Assembly: GCA_965660625.1 (NCBI GenBank) | Contig: CBFIAR010000001.1 | Location: 124,001-188,000, forward strand | DNA from: Glaciecola sp965660625 | Lineage (GTDB): Bacteria > Pseudomonadota > Gammaproteobacteria > Enterobacterales > Alteromonadaceae | DNA length: 64,000 bases | Direction: 5' to 3' | Part shown: positions 17,760 to 25,949 of the stretch, piece after piece | How positions within the stretch are numbered: position 1 is the first letter of the stretch | How the letters are laid out: every line of letters begins with the position of its first letter | The notes under the pieces: model-generated | Told to the model about the DNA's origin: nothing | What the model saw: the letters and a program-made list of their open reading frames with translations, nothing else | Databases searched by the model: none | Made by a program: the position numbers and the translations under genes

Positions 17760-18263
17760 TTAATTTGACTTTACTTCAGTCATCGGTCTCTCTAATTGAC
17801 TGTGATGGCCACTCACCTCTTTGAGCATTGCAACAACGGGCTCTATATTTAAGGCGTGTAAAGGGCTGGCAGTGTTCATATGTGAATTCCCAGTAAAAGC
17901 GACTATATCCCCAATTGATACAATTCCAGCAAGTGTTCCATCCGCATTCGTCACCATTATCCTACGCACACCATTACTTTTCATTTTATTTAAACAGTCT
18001 TGAAGCGAATCATTTTGTTGACAACAACTTAGTTTTTGGCCGTAGATGAATTCCTCTGGTGTCATTGACCACAGCGGTTTATGCTTTAACATGGCGGCCA
18101 TTGCTATATCTCGGTCTGTTACGATACCAATCGGCTTGTTTTCATCATCTACGACTGGAATAGCGCCACAGTCATGCTCCCACATCAGTCGCGCAACATC
18201 ATCAAGACTAGACTGCGCTTCACACGTCTTTACATTCAGACTCATTATTTCGTTAATATTCAT
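17760..18263 (-). CDS. Two-CBS-domain protein
   Basis: A 167-residue cytoplasmic protein consisting of a CBS pair: MNINEIMSLNVKTCEAQSSL...GIVTDRDIAMA and SCCQQNDSLQDC...GVRRIMVTN...GIVSIGDIVAF, then a tail of about 40 residues. By family it should sense adenosyl ligands. AGGAA lies 8 bases before the ATG at 18263. The htrA-like gene follows 86 bp downstream, so this may regulate or be co-expressed with the stress protease. It is a paralog of the CBS protein at 13810. Confidence 0.88.
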   Translation of the reverse strand: MNINEIMSLNVKTCEAQSSLDDVARLMWEHDCGAIPVVDDENKPIGIVTDRDIAMAAMLKHKPLWSMTPEEFIYGQKLSCCQQNDSLQDCLNKMKSNGVRRIMVTNADGTLAGIVSIGDIVAFTGNSHMNTASPLHALNIEPVVAMLKEVSGHHSQLERPMTEVKSN

Positions 18264-18376
18264 TAGTTAATGTTCCTACTTTAAGGTAACTTTTTCTTAA
18301 CTCAGCATAAAGCCGCTAGAACTAAGCTATGTAAATTGAACATTAGTGAAGTGTAAGTTTATTAACGCAGTAACAA

Positions 18377-18390
18377 TTGACCTAAGTCAA
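18377..18390. promoter_or_regulatory. FNR-type box upstream of the CBS-htrA unit
   Basis: TTGACCTAAGTCAA has perfect 5-bp arms and fits TTGA-N6-TCAA. It is 114 bp upstream of the ATG at 18263. Confidence 0.5.
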
Positions 18391-18506
18391 ATTTAGGTTT
18401 TTGTTGGTCTAGAAGGGATGATTTAAATCGCTAGATTTGTTTAAAATTAAAATGAGATTAAGAAGTTTGTCTTTAACTGCTTTGCGAAAAAAGTAGCGAC
18501 TATAGC

Positions 18507-19349
18507 CTATTTGGCCAAGTCATTAAAATCCTCAACAAAGTCAGCAATTTCACTAAGCAAATGCGCTCTTTGCTCATCAGTTGCAAGGGCATCAACAGCA
18601 AGCAAAAATGCCTTGTAAGTATTACGATTTTCATCGTTACGTTGATTAAGCAATTCACCTCGATATTGTTCTGGCTGCATGAGCAAGCGTTTCAACTTCG
18701 CTTCAAATTCATCGCCTCTATCAGGCTCGTTAAATAATGAACGCAGCTCCGCTTGATATCGAACACGATACTCAAGCCATAACGCGCCATTTGAATGGTA
18801 TTGAGCATACATATTTTCAATCAAACTTTCCTGCTCACTATTGATATCACCTAACCAACGCTCAAGATTTTTCATGTTGCGCTTAATAGACTTTTTCTTA
18901 CGTTGTTCAATGGACTTGGTTAATAACTCTTCTCGCTCTTGTGCCTCTTCCTCGTTCAATGCTTCAATTTCTTTGAACATAGAGTTTACTTGCTTTTGCG
19001 AGAGCATCGGTGCCATTTCGACTAAGTCAGGAATTATTCTAGATTTGAGTCTCGTCCAATGTTCGGTTACTTTTTGCTGGTGATAGTCCATCTTATCAAG
19101 ACTGAGTTGTTGCATCTGAATGTCGACTGATAACTCGTTCAAATGAGCTATGTATTTAGGGATTTCATCGTTTTTGTGCCACTCAAGCCAAGCGGCCAAT
19201 TTCACATCGACTACTCTCTCTTGCTCTTCGCTTAGCGCTACAAAATCATCAACATACCAATATACCAACCAATCTAAATTTTTATATACAAATTTTGTGG
19301 AACAACCTGACAACAGCAATATAAAGCTAATCACAATAATCTTTTTCAC
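18507..19349 (-). CDS. DUF6279-family lipoprotein
   Basis: A 280-residue lipoprotein: a short signal (MKKIIVISFILLLSGCST) with lipobox LSGC at Cys16, then an entirely helical, charged body with repeated Trp/Glu/Arg patterns (WLVYWYVDDFVALSEEQ, WLEYRVRYQAEL). This architecture fits the DUF6279 family of gammaproteobacterial lipoproteins of unknown function. The start is GTG at 19349 with GGAG/AGGG upstream; no ATG precedes the signal. It is not clearly part of an operon. Confidence 0.75.
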   Translation of the reverse strand: MKKIIVISFILLLSGCSTKFVYKNLDWLVYWYVDDFVALSEEQERVVDVKLAAWLEWHKNDEIPKYIAHLNELSVDIQMQQLSLDKMDYHQQKVTEHWTRLKSRIIPDLVEMAPMLSQKQVNSMFKEIEALNEEEAQEREELLTKSIEQRKKKSIKRNMKNLERWLGDINSEQESLIENMYAQYHSNGALWLEYRVRYQAELRSLFNEPDRGDEFEAKLKRLLMQPEQYRGELLNQRNDENRNTYKAFLLAVDALATDEQRAHLLSEIADFVEDFNDLAK

Positions 19350-19511
19350 TCTACCCTACTCCATCGTTAATTATTTTTCTCCCTAGTTATTACGACAACG
19401 AAGATATTAAAGGTTTAACATTCCGATAAAAAATGACGGTTATGACCCCAGGTTCACATAAGCATTTAATATCAAATTACATTTTCAGGCTCAAACGTTC
19501 CCACAAAGCGC

Positions 19512-19540
19512 AAAAAACGCTTAAATGAAAGCGTTTTTCT
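19512..19540. terminator. Bidirectional rho-independent terminator
   Basis: AAAAACGCTT and AAGCGTTTTT form a 10-bp stem with a 6-base loop, flanked by A and T runs. It lies 23 bp past the stop codon of the Mpo1-like gene (19563). Confidence 0.75.
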
Positions 19541-19562
19541 GGAAATTTCAGATCGTAACTGA

Positions 19563-20024
19563 TTAATAACTAATATTCACTCTTTTCAGCCAATGCACCC
19601 ACCACCAAGCGGGCCCAATTAACAAATAGCGTAAATCTTCAAAAAATGACGGTTTTTTACCTTCTAAATGATGTCCGATAAATTGCAATATCCACATTAC
19701 AACAAACAAACTTAAACTAAACATCCACACTGAAATAGTAAACATGACGAGCAACTTGATGACACCAAAGGCAGCCAAAGTAAGCAATGTCATTGCTGCA
19801 CCTATTGGCCCAGACAGTTTAAAGTAATAATACAATGTTGGAATAGCGAGTACGTGTGCGAATGTAATATTCATGGCTTGCATAAACTCAGGCACAGGAA
19901 TCGACCAAAGCAAGCCTATCGTGACAAAGTAAATAGCAGGAACAGCGACGGCGTGTATCATGATATTGGTTCTATTGGTGTGACTTTCACCATACTTAGT
20001 AATTAACCGCTCGACTTCGCGCAT
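19563..20024 (-). CDS. Mpo1-like (DUF962/YGL010w) membrane protein
   Basis: A 153-residue inner-membrane protein with about four hydrophobic segments. Family motifs are present: HTNRTNIMIHAVAVP near the N-terminus and QFIGHHLEGKKPSFFED near the C-terminus, whose histidines form the metal site of the yeast homolog Mpo1, a dioxygenase that alpha-oxidises 2-hydroxy fatty acids. The bacterial function is unknown, though a lipid role is plausible. AGAGGA precedes the ATG at 20024. Confidence 0.85.
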   Translation of the reverse strand: MREVERLITKYGESHTNRTNIMIHAVAVPAIYFVTIGLLWSIPVPEFMQAMNITFAHVLAIPTLYYYFKLSGPIGAAMTLLTLAAFGVIKLLVMFTISVWMFSLSLFVVMWILQFIGHHLEGKKPSFFEDLRYLLIGPAWWWVHWLKRVNISY

Positions 20025-20091
20025 TTGATTCCTCTCTATTATTATTGTTATTTTGGATTGTTAACTTTGGACGTTTATTTTAACAAACAGT

Positions 20092-20757
20092 TTACAACGT
20101 GATCATGTATCGCTCAAGTAATCGTTCAAGTTGATTATCGTGGTCGTCAAACTTTATACCGTAAGCATGGTAGTCTTTTTCAATACGCACATTTTTGACT
20201 TTTGCCCCTAACAGCAATGTCCTTTCTGCTAATTCAACACATAGCGTGATTTTTTCGTCACCCTCTATGACCTGGAGTGCCGTGTGAAAAGGAATGAGCA
20301 ACTTACAACCATTTTGTGAAATATCAACAATAAGTCCTTCTTCTTCTTTATTTTCCTGCTCATCCAGAACCACTTCCACGGGTACACCTGAAATAGCACG
20401 TTTCTCAGACCTCAGTCCCAATTTTTGCAAAGCGGATGGAAAACTGGTGATCAACATGGGCACGGGGGAATGAATCACTTTAAGAACACGCGTTTTAAAA
20501 GCCACGACCTCACCATAAGGTTCATCGAGAACATAGCGGATGACAATACGCATATCAGGTTCTATTAGATGCGTTGTGTTAACTGCTTCTGTTGATGCTG
20601 GGTATCTGAAAAACAAGCAGTGCTGACCATCGTTACCAAAGTAAGTTGTTTGCAGGCGCACAGGCTCCTCATATGCAATCAATTGCATATCGGCTTCGGT
20701 GTTTGGCAACAAACACAATAAGGCATTTATGTCGGTTGATAGCGTGCTAGGTTTCAC
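20092..20757 (-). CDS. PilZ-domain protein (YcgR-like), probable c-di-GMP receptor
   Basis: A 221-residue cytoplasmic protein with an N-terminal YcgR-like flanking domain (about 1-110) and a C-terminal PilZ domain (about 115-215). The c-di-GMP motifs are visible: RSEKR, matching RxxxR, and DISQNG, matching [DN]xSxxG. It may control motility or surface traits. I chose the GTG at 20757 because AAGGA lies 7 bases upstream; a TTG at 20799 extends the frame by 14 residues but has no clear ribosome binding site. Confidence 0.85.
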   Translation of the reverse strand: MKPSTLSTDINALLCLLPNTEADMQLIAYEEPVRLQTTYFGNDGQHCLFFRYPASTEAVNTTHLIEPDMRIVIRYVLDEPYGEVVAFKTRVLKVIHSPVPMLITSFPSALQKLGLRSEKRAISGVPVEVVLDEQENKEEEGLIVDISQNGCKLLIPFHTALQVIEGDEKITLCVELAERTLLLGAKVKNVRIEKDYHAYGIKFDDHDNQLERLLERYMITL

Positions 20758-20867
20758 TGAATTTCCTTTTCCGAATGACAATTGGTCGGTCACAAGCAAC
20801 TGATAACATGGTAATATAGTGACTTGATAAAACTTATCTATAAGCTAACTAACATAGGCGTCCATCC

Positions 20868-22676
20868 ATGGCAGACATGCTCACATACCAAATCGTTCCT
20901 GAAAATCTAGCTGAGCACGTTTTTAATGTCAAACTTTGTATTCCTGCATCAAAGCACAATGTTATTCATTTAACGCTACCTGCATGGATACCGGGTAGTT
21001 ATATGATTCGCGACTTTAGTAAAAATATTCACAGCATAGAAGCAACTTCATCGGGTAAAGAAAAATCATCTATCCGTCAAGTAGACAAACACACGTGGCA
21101 AGTCGAAAATGCAGCGCTCGGACTCGAAGTAACATATCAAGTTTATGCCTTTGATTTATCTGTGCGCGGTGCCTATTTATTTGACGAATATGCATTTTTT
21201 AATGGAACCAGCACATTTTTAGAAGTCAAGGAGTTTACTGAAAACTCTGCTACACCAATCTTAGTCAATATCATCAATAACCAACTAGCTAAAGGTTGGA
21301 CGTTGTGCACGTCGTTAACAAAGCAAGCTGTTGTGGAGTTTGATGACATTGCCACACACTCCTTCATTTGTGAAGACTATCAAGAACTCATTGATCATCC
21401 TGTTCTCATGGGTGTGCTTGAACAAAACATTTTTGAGGTTTGCGGTGTGCGTTTTCATTTTGTATTGTCTGGCAATAATGAAACTGATATAGAGCGAATT
21501 TGTAACGATTTAAAACCTATTTGTAAACACCACATAGACTTGTTTGGCGGCCTGCCCGAAACAGACTATTGGTTCATAACCTTGTTATGTGAAGATGGAT
21601 TTGGCGGTTTAGAGCATCGCGCATCAACCGCATTGATGTTTCCCAGGTTCAATTTACCCATGCGCAGTGAAACAGAGGTTATCCCAGAACAATACCAGCA
21701 ATTTTTGAGCTTGTGCAGTCACGAACTTTTTCACGCCTGGAATGTCAAGCGTATCAAACCTGAATTGATGATTGCACCTGACTTGCAAACCGAACAATAT
21801 ATTGAGCAGCTCTGGATATATGAGGGTTTTACCAGCCTTTATGATGACCTAAGTTTAGCAAGAACGAGGATTATTACCCCCCTCCGCTACGCTGAAATAT
21901 TAGGCGAAAATGTCACTCGATTAAATAGAACTCAAGGGCGACACAAGCAAACAATTACCCAATCAAGCTTTGACACTTGGACAAAGTTTTATAAACAAGA
22001 TGCTGGTTCACATAACCACATTGTTAGTTATTACAACAAAGGCGCAATTATCGCTTTAGCGCTTGATATCACGTTGCGCCAACTTAGTCATAATCGTTAT
22101 TCTATCGACCAGTTAATGCAGTTACTATGGTTAAATTACGGCATTAAAAACATCGGTACACCAAACGACGTTATCCAGACTCTATGCAAAACGCATTTTA
22201 ATATTGATATATCTGCATTTCTCGATATTGCGATATACACGACCATGGATTTACCATTAGACACTATGGTTCAGTCGATTGGGCTAAAGCTTAATTTACG
22301 CAGTCGAGCTAGCGCGGACGACAAGGGCGGCAAGGCCAATAAAGAGACGACGAAGCATGCTTTTGGCGCAACGTATAGAGACCAAGGCAGTGGTGTTGTA
22401 TTGCAGACAATGCATGACGGCTCGCCTATTGTTCAAGCGGGAGCTCAACTAGGCGATGTAATGATTGCCTTAGGTCAATGGCAAGTAAACGCCGGAAACT
22501 TACAGAGACTGCTGGATAATCAACAAAGCACATCGGCAGAGATTACGCTGCTGCGACAGGGCCGAATTATTCGCAGTAGTTTACCGATTGAACCTGCGAT
22601 TAACGATACTGTCTACTTTACAATTGAGAACGCGGACCTTTTTGGTACTTGGATTTCTGGGGCTGTGGCTCAGTAA
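20868..22676 (+). CDS. M61-family metallopeptidase (glycyl aminopeptidase-like) with PDZ domain
   Basis: A 602-residue protein of the M61 family. The N-terminal beta domain leads to a gluzincin-type catalytic domain with HELFH (285-289) followed by the downstream zinc-ligand Glu in YEGFTSLYDD. A PDZ domain closes the protein (about 480-590; GSGVVLQTMHDGSPIVQAGAQLGD). The family cleaves N-terminal Gly or Ala from peptides. No signal peptide is seen, so it is probably cytoplasmic. It is divergent from the PilZ gene and convergent with the M23 gene. Confidence 0.9.
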   Translation: MADMLTYQIVPENLAEHVFNVKLCIPASKHNVIHLTLPAWIPGSYMIRDFSKNIHSIEATSSGKEKSSIRQVDKHTWQVENAALGLEVTYQVYAFDLSVRGAYLFDEYAFFNGTSTFLEVKEFTENSATPILVNIINNQLAKGWTLCTSLTKQAVVEFDDIATHSFICEDYQELIDHPVLMGVLEQNIFEVCGVRFHFVLSGNNETDIERICNDLKPICKHHIDLFGGLPETDYWFITLLCEDGFGGLEHRASTALMFPRFNLPMRSETEVIPEQYQQFLSLCSHELFHAWNVKRIKPELMIAPDLQTEQYIEQLWIYEGFTSLYDDLSLARTRIITPLRYAEILGENVTRLNRTQGRHKQTITQSSFDTWTKFYKQDAGSHNHIVSYYNKGAIIALALDITLRQLSHNRYSIDQLMQLLWLNYGIKNIGTPNDVIQTLCKTHFNIDISAFLDIAIYTTMDLPLDTMVQSIGLKLNLRSRASADDKGGKANKETTKHAFGATYRDQGSGVVLQTMHDGSPIVQAGAQLGDVMIALGQWQVNAGNLQRLLDNQQSTSAEITLLRQGRIIRSSLPIEPAINDTVYFTIENADLFGTWISGAVAQ

Positions 22677-22699
22677 CAATCTCTCAATCGCTATATTTA

Positions 22700-23620
22700 T
22701 TATTCAATATCAACAACGTCGACAACGAGGGCCGGGTCTAAACGCTCTTTGAACCAATTAATACGCCAGTCAAGATGAGGGCCGGTTACCCGACCTGTTG
22801 CCCCCATCTCAGCAATCTTCTGACCTTGTCTCACGGCATCTCCGCGTTTGACATCAATAGAGGATAGATGAATAAAGGTGGAAGAAACACCAAGTCCGTG
22901 GTCAATAATGAGTGTCCCTCCCGAGTAATACATATCACTGTGCGCTAAGGTCACAACACCATCAACTGGCGCAACGATGTCAGTTCCTACGGGACCGGCA
23001 ATGTCTAAACCAAAGTGTGGACGTTTAGCTTGGCCATTAAACACTCTTTGGCTGCCGTAAACACCGGAAATAGTTCCTTTGGCTGGTAGTATAAAATCGC
23101 TCAAAAATGCAGAGTGCTTTGAACTTGTCGCTCGCGCTGAGGCTATTTGCACATTATCCTCGTGAATACGTGCCAATACGTCTTTTGGAGGAGAAACGTA
23201 CTTCGAAGCTACACCTTCAATACGTTGTATGTTGTATTCACGCTTGACTAACGCGAGTGATTGTTGATTACGCGTCTCTTTGCCGGGTAATTGCCATGCT
23301 AATTCTTGTGCTAAGGCGGCGTCACGACCGAATCCGAGGACAAAATCACCCGATGCTAGAATGTTGATCTCTTTGCCATTTAACCAAACAGAGCTCCCTG
23401 CAGGTAGCTTTCCGCGCAAAAGCGCACCTTGTGTCAACTTACCTTTTAACGCAGGCTGCTTTGCTACCTCTGCAGCAGCTAACTCAAGCTTACTTTTCGC
23501 TCCAAGAGCGTTTGCCAGTGCACTGGCATTGAAAAGCATGACGCTATAAATAACCGACAAAACGCCACTTTTAATAAGTGAGCAATCTTGTTTTCTTTTA
23601 GGTTTATTCGTCAGCAACAA
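22700..23620 (-). CDS. M23-family peptidase, probable cell-wall endopeptidase
   Basis: About 306 residues. The exported N-terminus (KRKQDCSLIKSGVLSVIYSV...) leads to a LasA/LytM (M23) domain at about 190-300: RPHFGLDI (zinc His and Asp), STFIHLSS (catalytic His) and GPHLDWR, where the usual HLH is HLD. The metal ligand is therefore changed, a variant I recall in some gammaproteobacterial members. The start overlaps the upstream gene: the TTG at 23620, preceded by AAGGG, is preferred, with translation coupled to the preceding stop at 23604. It is the last gene of the yejK unit. Confidence 0.82.
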   Translation of the reverse strand: MLLTNKPKRKQDCSLIKSGVLSVIYSVMLFNASALANALGAKSKLELAAAEVAKQPALKGKLTQGALLRGKLPAGSSVWLNGKEINILASGDFVLGFGRDAALAQELAWQLPGKETRNQQSLALVKREYNIQRIEGVASKYVSPPKDVLARIHEDNVQIASARATSSKHSAFLSDFILPAKGTISGVYGSQRVFNGQAKRPHFGLDIAGPVGTDIVAPVDGVVTLAHSDMYYSGGTLIIDHGLGVSSTFIHLSSIDVKRGDAVRQGQKIAEMGATGRVTGPHLDWRINWFKERLDPALVVDVVDIE

Positions 23621-24494
23621 TAGCACCCTTGCCGACACCTTCAAACGCTCTCACTTCTAATTTTACATCAGTCATCGTTTTCAGTTCATCAAACATAAAC
23701 TGCGCTAAACATTCAACGGTAGAATCGGTTTCAATGATTTCACAAGCCGTTTTTTCAATGGCCATCTCAAATTCACCCTGTGATGCTTCGTATTTAAAAC
23801 AATAAAACTTTTCGTCATTAATATTATCGTGATGAAAACTCAACTTATTAGGTGAGACTAGATCCTCACGAGTACCAATATAAATATCGGCCCATCTTTT
23901 GGCCCAATAGTTCTGCCACGTTTGACTTTCTTTTCCATCTTCAAAAATTAGCACTTTTGAGCGATGCCCATGAGCAATACGCTGGCAATTGCCATCGTGT
24001 TTTTTCAGTCCATGAGTGTAGTGATAAAAATCAGTCGGGATAACTTCTTCACGCAAAAAAAGCGCTACAGAATGCACGTTTTCTGGCAAATGAATTTTTA
24101 TGACTTCTTTTAAATACTCTGTAACAGAACTCATATTAACCTCATCAGCGTACACAAATGCATACGCTTCAGGTGGGCAATACAGATGCATACTTTGCGC
24201 ATTTTCAGCGCCGTCGTGTTGATAAGAAAAGTCTACTTGCACACGTTCATTGCTGTCATCATGTGTAATGGTGGTGCGCTTATTCTCTGCTGGTACAACC
24301 AATTTATGATCAATATATTCATCAATCACATGCTTAAGTTCTTTTTTTACTTTACCGAAATCTTGCACCATACTTTCTTCATTCAATCCGCCATTTAGCA
24401 GAATATCGACAATCCAGCTCTCACCGACCATTCCGCGTTTTGGGCACAGATAAGAAAAATCCATGACGGTTAAATCGTTTACGAATAATTTCAT
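23604..24494 (-). CDS. 6-pyruvoyl-tetrahydropterin synthase-related protein (QueD-like tandem)
   Basis: A 296-residue cytoplasmic protein with two PTPS-related halves: MDFSYLCPKRGMVGESWIVDI with NEESMVQDFGKVKKELK, and RIAHGHRSKVLIFEDG with TDSTVECLAQFMFDEL. The second half retains the HGH element, but the canonical QueD zinc triad and Cys-His catalytic set are not both complete, so it belongs with the PTPS-related group rather than QueD itself. Substrate unknown. It starts 8 bp after the yejK stop and overlaps the M23 gene, suggesting an operon. Confidence 0.75.
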   Translation of the reverse strand: MKLFVNDLTVMDFSYLCPKRGMVGESWIVDILLNGGLNEESMVQDFGKVKKELKHVIDEYIDHKLVVPAENKRTTITHDDSNERVQVDFSYQHDGAENAQSMHLYCPPEAYAFVYADEVNMSSVTEYLKEVIKIHLPENVHSVALFLREEVIPTDFYHYTHGLKKHDGNCQRIAHGHRSKVLIFEDGKESQTWQNYWAKRWADIYIGTREDLVSPNKLSFHHDNINDEKFYCFKYEASQGEFEMAIEKTACEIIETDSTVECLAQFMFDELKTMTDVKLEVRAFEGVGKGAIVADE

Positions 24495-24502
24495 ATCAGT
24501 AA

Positions 24503-25522
24503 TTAACTTCCTTTTGTTGCACGCAGCAACTGGTCTTTTAAATTGGGTGGAATACCGCGAATTGTAAGGGTGTCTGTATGTGGGTCATATAAAATACGCT
24601 CACCTAAGAGTGGCCTATCAAAATTAATCGTAACACCGCCGCCCGCTCCACTGAATTTTGCCAACGATTTAATAACAGAGCGATCAGGTTGGAAACTTTG
24701 CTCTAGAGGCACTTCTTGTTGGTCATTGAATACAGCAAAAGATTGCCCTGAATTTTCGTTTTTTGGTAAAAACTGCGCAATTTCTTCAACCGTAACATCT
24801 TCACCATCATCTACTTTTTCTTTAAAGTAGCTTGCAACTGATCCACGATGTTGGTTTTTTTCATATGCATCGCACTGCTCTTGAGATAAGTAATCATCGA
24901 CGTTTTGCATTAACTGTTTATTTTGCTGTTTCACGTCAACCTTTTCGTCGCAGCCGATATATTGCAAGAAGAAATCAGACACTTTTCGCCCCATACGCCC
25001 TTTCAAGAAACTAATATAGCGAAAATGTTCTGGCGATACTTGCCATTGGGTAATATCAACGCGCACAGCTAGCTGCATTTTGCTGAGGTCGAGGTGGTCA
25101 CTATAGTCCAAATCCATCTGTTGATTAACAGCCACGTGCTGTTTAGTGTCAATCAGTGCAATAAGAAGATACTGTGTAGCCAAATATTCATACTGACTGA
25201 ATATTAAAAAACCCGTTTCTACCATCTCTTCTTTCACTAAGGTTTGCAGTAAAAATTCGCCACTTTTCACACTGAAAGCATGAAAATCCATGTCGCTTTG
25301 CAATACCTGCGATAAATCCTCAGGAAACACATTTTCAACTTCTGGTGAAAATCCGCCGACGCCTTTCCCTGGCTTACTATTAAAGGTTGCATGAAGCTGC
25401 TGAGCTAATGTTTCAATATCTTTACTTGCCTCAAAACAGCTAGAGCGAGGAATAAAATGAAGCTTGCCATCGTCGGACAAGTTTAGACGATGAACAACAA
25501 ATTGGTGAATGAGTGCACTCAT
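24503..25522 (-). CDS. yejK: Nucleoid-associated protein YejK (NdpA)
   Basis: A 339-residue protein matching the YejK/NdpA family in length and motifs: MSALIHQFVVHRL at the start, FSVKSGEFLLQTLV, RYISFLKGRMGRKVSDFFLQYIGC in the middle and VTINFDRPLLGERILYDPHTDTLTIRGIPPNLKDQL at the end (motif positions given as separate blocks). It is nucleoid-associated and implicated in topoisomerase interaction. The gene is divergent from yejL and yejM, as in E. coli. Confidence 0.95.
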   Translation of the reverse strand: MSALIHQFVVHRLNLSDDGKLHFIPRSSCFEASKDIETLAQQLHATFNSKPGKGVGGFSPEVENVFPEDLSQVLQSDMDFHAFSVKSGEFLLQTLVKEEMVETGFLIFSQYEYLATQYLLIALIDTKQHVAVNQQMDLDYSDHLDLSKMQLAVRVDITQWQVSPEHFRYISFLKGRMGRKVSDFFLQYIGCDEKVDVKQQNKQLMQNVDDYLSQEQCDAYEKNQHRGSVASYFKEKVDDGEDVTVEEIAQFLPKNENSGQSFAVFNDQQEVPLEQSFQPDRSVIKSLAKFSGAGGGVTINFDRPLLGERILYDPHTDTLTIRGIPPNLKDQLLRATKGS

Positions 25523-25722
25523 ATACTTAAAAGACTACCTTATAAAATGTGCTAAACTTTTGGTTCAGTATCGTATTTACCGTAGTTTACCGATAAGTAC
25601 CTCGACAATAAACTTCGATTTTCTAAACAATTGATTGTGAATGATTCGAGTACCATTATAATCAGCAGTCTGAATTCAGGTAATTGTAACCAGTTTTTCA
25701 TCAAAAATCACAGGACAGATTA

Positions 25723-25941
25723 ATGCCACAACAATCCCGATACTCAAATAAAGAGTTCGAAGCTGCAATGCAGGACGTTTTTGACGCCTTAGAAAAAAAT
25801 AATGCAAACCGAGATTTATCGTTAATGGTGTTGGGTAATGTGTTATCCAATATATTCACACAGCATGTCGCACTTGAAAACAGAGATGCGATGGTAGAGC
25901 AATTTTGTAATGTATTAAAAAGAGCAGTCAAAGGAAATTAA
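25723..25941 (+). CDS. yejL: YejL family protein (DUF1414)
   Basis: A 72-residue protein with the conserved DUF1414 pattern: RYSNKEFEAAMQDVFDALEK, DLSLMVLGN and VLSNIF. The function is unknown; E. coli YejL is encoded between yejK and yejM in the same arrangement. The stop at 25941 is 8 bp before the yejM ATG, so the two are cotranscribed. Confidence 0.95.
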   Translation: MPQQSRYSNKEFEAAMQDVFDALEKNNANRDLSLMVLGNVLSNIFTQHVALENRDAMVEQFCNVLKRAVKGN

Positions 25942-25949
25942 CAACCGCT

